From Anaerolineaceae bacterium (GTDB lineage: Bacteria > Chloroflexota > Anaerolineae > JAAYZQ01): a stretch of 14,780 bases of DNA. The notes beneath the pieces were generated by a model that worked only from the letters and a program-made list of their open reading frames with translations, was not told the DNA's origin and ran no database searches. Shown in pieces: positions 13,378 to 14,780 of this stretch. The DNA is taken from positions 1 through 14,780 of the forward strand of contig JAAYZQ010000259.1 in the NCBI GenBank assembly GCA_012514775.1. Direction: 5' to 3'. The first letter of the stretch is position 1; each line of letters starts with the position of its first letter. Both the position numbers and the translations under genes were made by a program.

Positions 13378-14622
13378 ATGAAAAAGGCATTTGGACTGCT
13401 GACGATCGTTATGCTCCTGACCATGGCTCTCGCGGCGTGTGGAGCGGCAGGCACAGAGCTAACCTGCCCTGAAGGAGATATCTGCGTCGAAGTCGGACCG
13501 GATGATCCGATTCGCGTGGGCTGGATGTTTGTCGTCTCTGGAGGCGATGCCGCTCTCGGCACCGACACCAAGCGCGGTTGCGAGATCGCCGTCGAAGACC
13601 AGGGTGACATCCTTGGACACTCCATTGAGCTTGTGGGTGAGGATGAGCTGTGCAGCGCCGAAGGCGGCCAAACCGCCGCGACCAAGATGGTGGCCGATCC
13701 CAAGCTGGCGGCCATTGTCGGTACCACCTGCTCCAGCGGGGCGCGCGCGGCTATCCCCATCGTGTGTGGCGCCAGCATCCCCATGATCTCACCTTCCAAC
13801 ACGGCCCCCGACCTGACGGCTGAAGACAAGCCGCCCGAATACTGGTGCTACATGCGCACCGCCCCCAACGACACCGTCCAGGGCGCGGCCATGGCCGACT
13901 ATGCCTACGAGCAGGGCTACACCAAGGCCGCCACTGTGCACGACGGCAGCATCTATGCCGACCAGCTACAGCAGGTCTTTGCGAGCAGGTTCCTGGAGCT
14001 GGGCGGCGAGATCGTGGCCCAGGAAGCCGTGGGGCCCGACGATACCGATATGAAGCCCATGCTCACCCGTCTGGCTGCCACCGGCCCTGAATTCATCTAC
14101 TACCCGATCTTTACCAAGGCGGGTGGCCAGATCACCAAGCAGGCCCGTGAAGTTGCCGGTCTGGAAGACGTGCAGTTGTCCGGTGCCGACGGCCTCTTCT
14201 CGCCTGACTTCCTGGAGGCGGCCGGCGCGGCGGCCATGGGCTTTAACTGGTCCAGCCCTGACTTCTCGACCTTTGGTGCTGGCTATGGCGAATTTCTGGC
14301 CAAGCACGAGACCAAGTACGGCGAAAAGACCCTGGCTCCATTCCACGCCCACGCCTACGACGGCGCCCGCATCATCTTTGCCGCCATCGAAAAGGTCGCT
14401 ATCCAGGGCGAGGACGGCTCGCTGCTCATCCCGCGCAAGGCCCTGCACGCTGCGATGGCCGCTACGAAGGACCACCCGGGCCTGACCGGTAACCTCACCT
14501 GCAATGAACTGGGTGACTGCGCGGACCCAAAGATCGCCGTCTATGAGGGTGTTGACACCGATCCGGAAAGCTGGAACCCCGGCGTAGAAGAGGGCAACAA
14601 CCCGATCAAGATCTGGCCCTAA
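13378..14622 (+). CDS. ABC transporter substrate-binding lipoprotein, branched-chain amino acid type (Peripla_BP_6-like)
   Basis: This 414-residue exported protein captures a ligand outside the cytoplasmic membrane and delivers it to a LivHMGF-type transporter. Residues 1-20 are a lipoprotein signal (KK, hydrophobic core, lipobox LAAC) with lipidation at Cys21. The mature part starts with IRVGWMFVVSGGDAALG at 45-61, the first strand and ligand-loop region of the Leu/Ile/Val-binding family. The region around VGTTCSSGARAAIPI (114-128) and PMISPSNTAPDLT (135-147) forms the hinge-proximal ligand site, and AHAYDGARIIFAAIEKV (324-340) is the conserved late helix. The mature protein has nine more cysteines, including C375/C381 in a short loop, so disulfides are likely. 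Ligand is inferred to be an amino acid or amide, but such proteins vary. The next gene is probably a permease. A perfect promoter precedes it. Confidence 0.9.
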   Translation: MKKAFGLLTIVMLLTMALAACGAAGTELTCPEGDICVEVGPDDPIRVGWMFVVSGGDAALGTDTKRGCEIAVEDQGDILGHSIELVGEDELCSAEGGQTAATKMVADPKLAAIVGTTCSSGARAAIPIVCGASIPMISPSNTAPDLTAEDKPPEYWCYMRTAPNDTVQGAAMADYAYEQGYTKAATVHDGSIYADQLQQVFASRFLELGGEIVAQEAVGPDDTDMKPMLTRLAATGPEFIYYPIFTKAGGQITKQAREVAGLEDVQLSGADGLFSPDFLEAAGAAAMGFNWSSPDFSTFGAGYGEFLAKHETKYGEKTLAPFHAHAYDGARIIFAAIEKVAIQGEDGSLLIPRKALHAAMAATKDHPGLTGNLTCNELGDCADPKIAVYEGVDTDPESWNPGVEEGNNPIKIWP

Positions 14623-14680
14623 AGCTTTGGTTCGGCCGCATTTTGGTTGGATCGGGCTCCGTTTGTACTTGTAGAGACAG

Positions 14681-14710
14681 GCAGGGGCGGGCGTCTGTGC
14701 TCGCCCCTGC
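14681..14710. repeat. Inverted repeat between the binding-protein and permease genes
   Basis: GCAGGGGCG (14681-14689) is perfectly complementary to CGCCCCTGC (14702-14710) across a 12-base loop, with GTAGAGACAG just before the left arm. No T-run follows. In Liv-type operons a hairpin here often lowers expression of the membrane components relative to the abundant binding protein; that role is inference. The upstream GTAGAGAC wording recalls a dispersed hairpin family of Chloroflexota and cyanobacteria. Confidence 0.55.
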
Positions 14711-14742
14711 TGCTGATACGTTGTAATCGAGGGAGATTGTCG

Positions 14743-14780
14743 ATGTTGCAACGCCTGAAAAGACGCGTGTCGGGCATGAC
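14743..14780 (+). CDS. Start of a gene, probably the branched-chain amino acid ABC permease (partial, 3' end outside window)
   Basis: An ATG at 14743 lies 7 bases after GAGGGAG (14729-14735) and opens a frame that runs to the window edge. Only 12 full codons are visible, reading MLQRLKRRVSGM. The basic N-terminus would suit a membrane permease anchored by positive cytoplasmic charge. The guess of a LivH-like permease rests mostly on its place 120 bases after a Liv-type binding protein. Confidence 0.45.
   Translation, partial: MLQRLKRRVSGM

Noticed and set aside
14681..14710. Intrinsic terminator after the binding-protein gene
   Set aside because: The hairpin is good but is followed by TGCTGATACG with no T-run, so it is listed as a repeat instead.
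1..14780. Defence system, mobile element, CRISPR or biosynthetic cluster
   Set aside because: All sizeable genes match central metabolism or transport families, no regularly spaced repeats occur, and no integrase, transposase, nuclease or toxin-like gene is seen.

Overview
The window is a GC-rich bacterial stretch in which every recognised gene lies on the + strand. It reads as chromosomal metabolic DNA. I see no transposase, integrase, phage gene, tRNA, rRNA or CRISPR array. Gene content (unlinked crotonase and hydroxyacyl-CoA dehydrogenase, paired acyl-CoA dehydrogenases, etfBA, a lipoprotein amino-acid binding protein) and small inverted repeats in many gaps fit a Chloroflexota bacterium such as an Anaerolineae or Caldilineae relative. 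That placement is inference from impression, not from a marker gene.

Region 1 (1-6799) is a fatty-acid or acyl-CoA oxidation cluster. After the tail of an unidentified gene come a 3-hydroxyacyl-CoA dehydrogenase with a duplicated C-terminal domain (199-1443), a stand-alone enoyl-CoA hydratase (1532-2317), two acyl-CoA dehydrogenases (2522-3670, 3743-4909), and electron transfer flavoprotein beta and alpha (4943-5728, 5741-6799). Together they cover acyl-CoA oxidation, hydration, the second oxidation, and capture of the flavin electrons by ETF. No thiolase and no ETF:quinone oxidoreductase are present. The first acyl-CoA dehydrogenase and the ETF alpha subunit both depart from the usual flavin-site and catalytic residues.

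Region 2 (6800-10310) deals with amino acids and nucleotides. A 198-base gap with a 10-bp hairpin and a good sigma70-type promoter precedes a threonine/serine dehydratase (6998-7981), which overlaps a HAD-family pyrimidine-nucleotidase-like phosphatase by 4 bases (7978-8670). A 407-base gap follows. It holds a near-consensus promoter, a possible 29-codon leader peptide and a strong intrinsic terminator placed just before a PLP aminotransferase (9078-10310). This looks like a transcription-attenuation leader or a small RNA, and is the most interesting non-coding element here.

Region 3 (10394-14780) holds a metallo-beta-lactamase-fold hydrolase (10394-11281), a FadD-type acyl-CoA ligase with its own consensus promoter (11392-13113), and a lipoprotein branched-chain-amino-acid-type ABC binding protein (13378-14622) behind a perfect consensus promoter and a leader of about 150 bases. 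The window ends a few codons into the next gene, probably the LivH-like permease. The ligase would supply acyl-CoA substrates to region 1, and the transporter and amino acid enzymes suggest use of amino acids as substrates as well.

I did not find a clear new multi-gene system. The strongest leads are the aminotransferase leader and the divergent acyl-CoA dehydrogenase/ETF pair.
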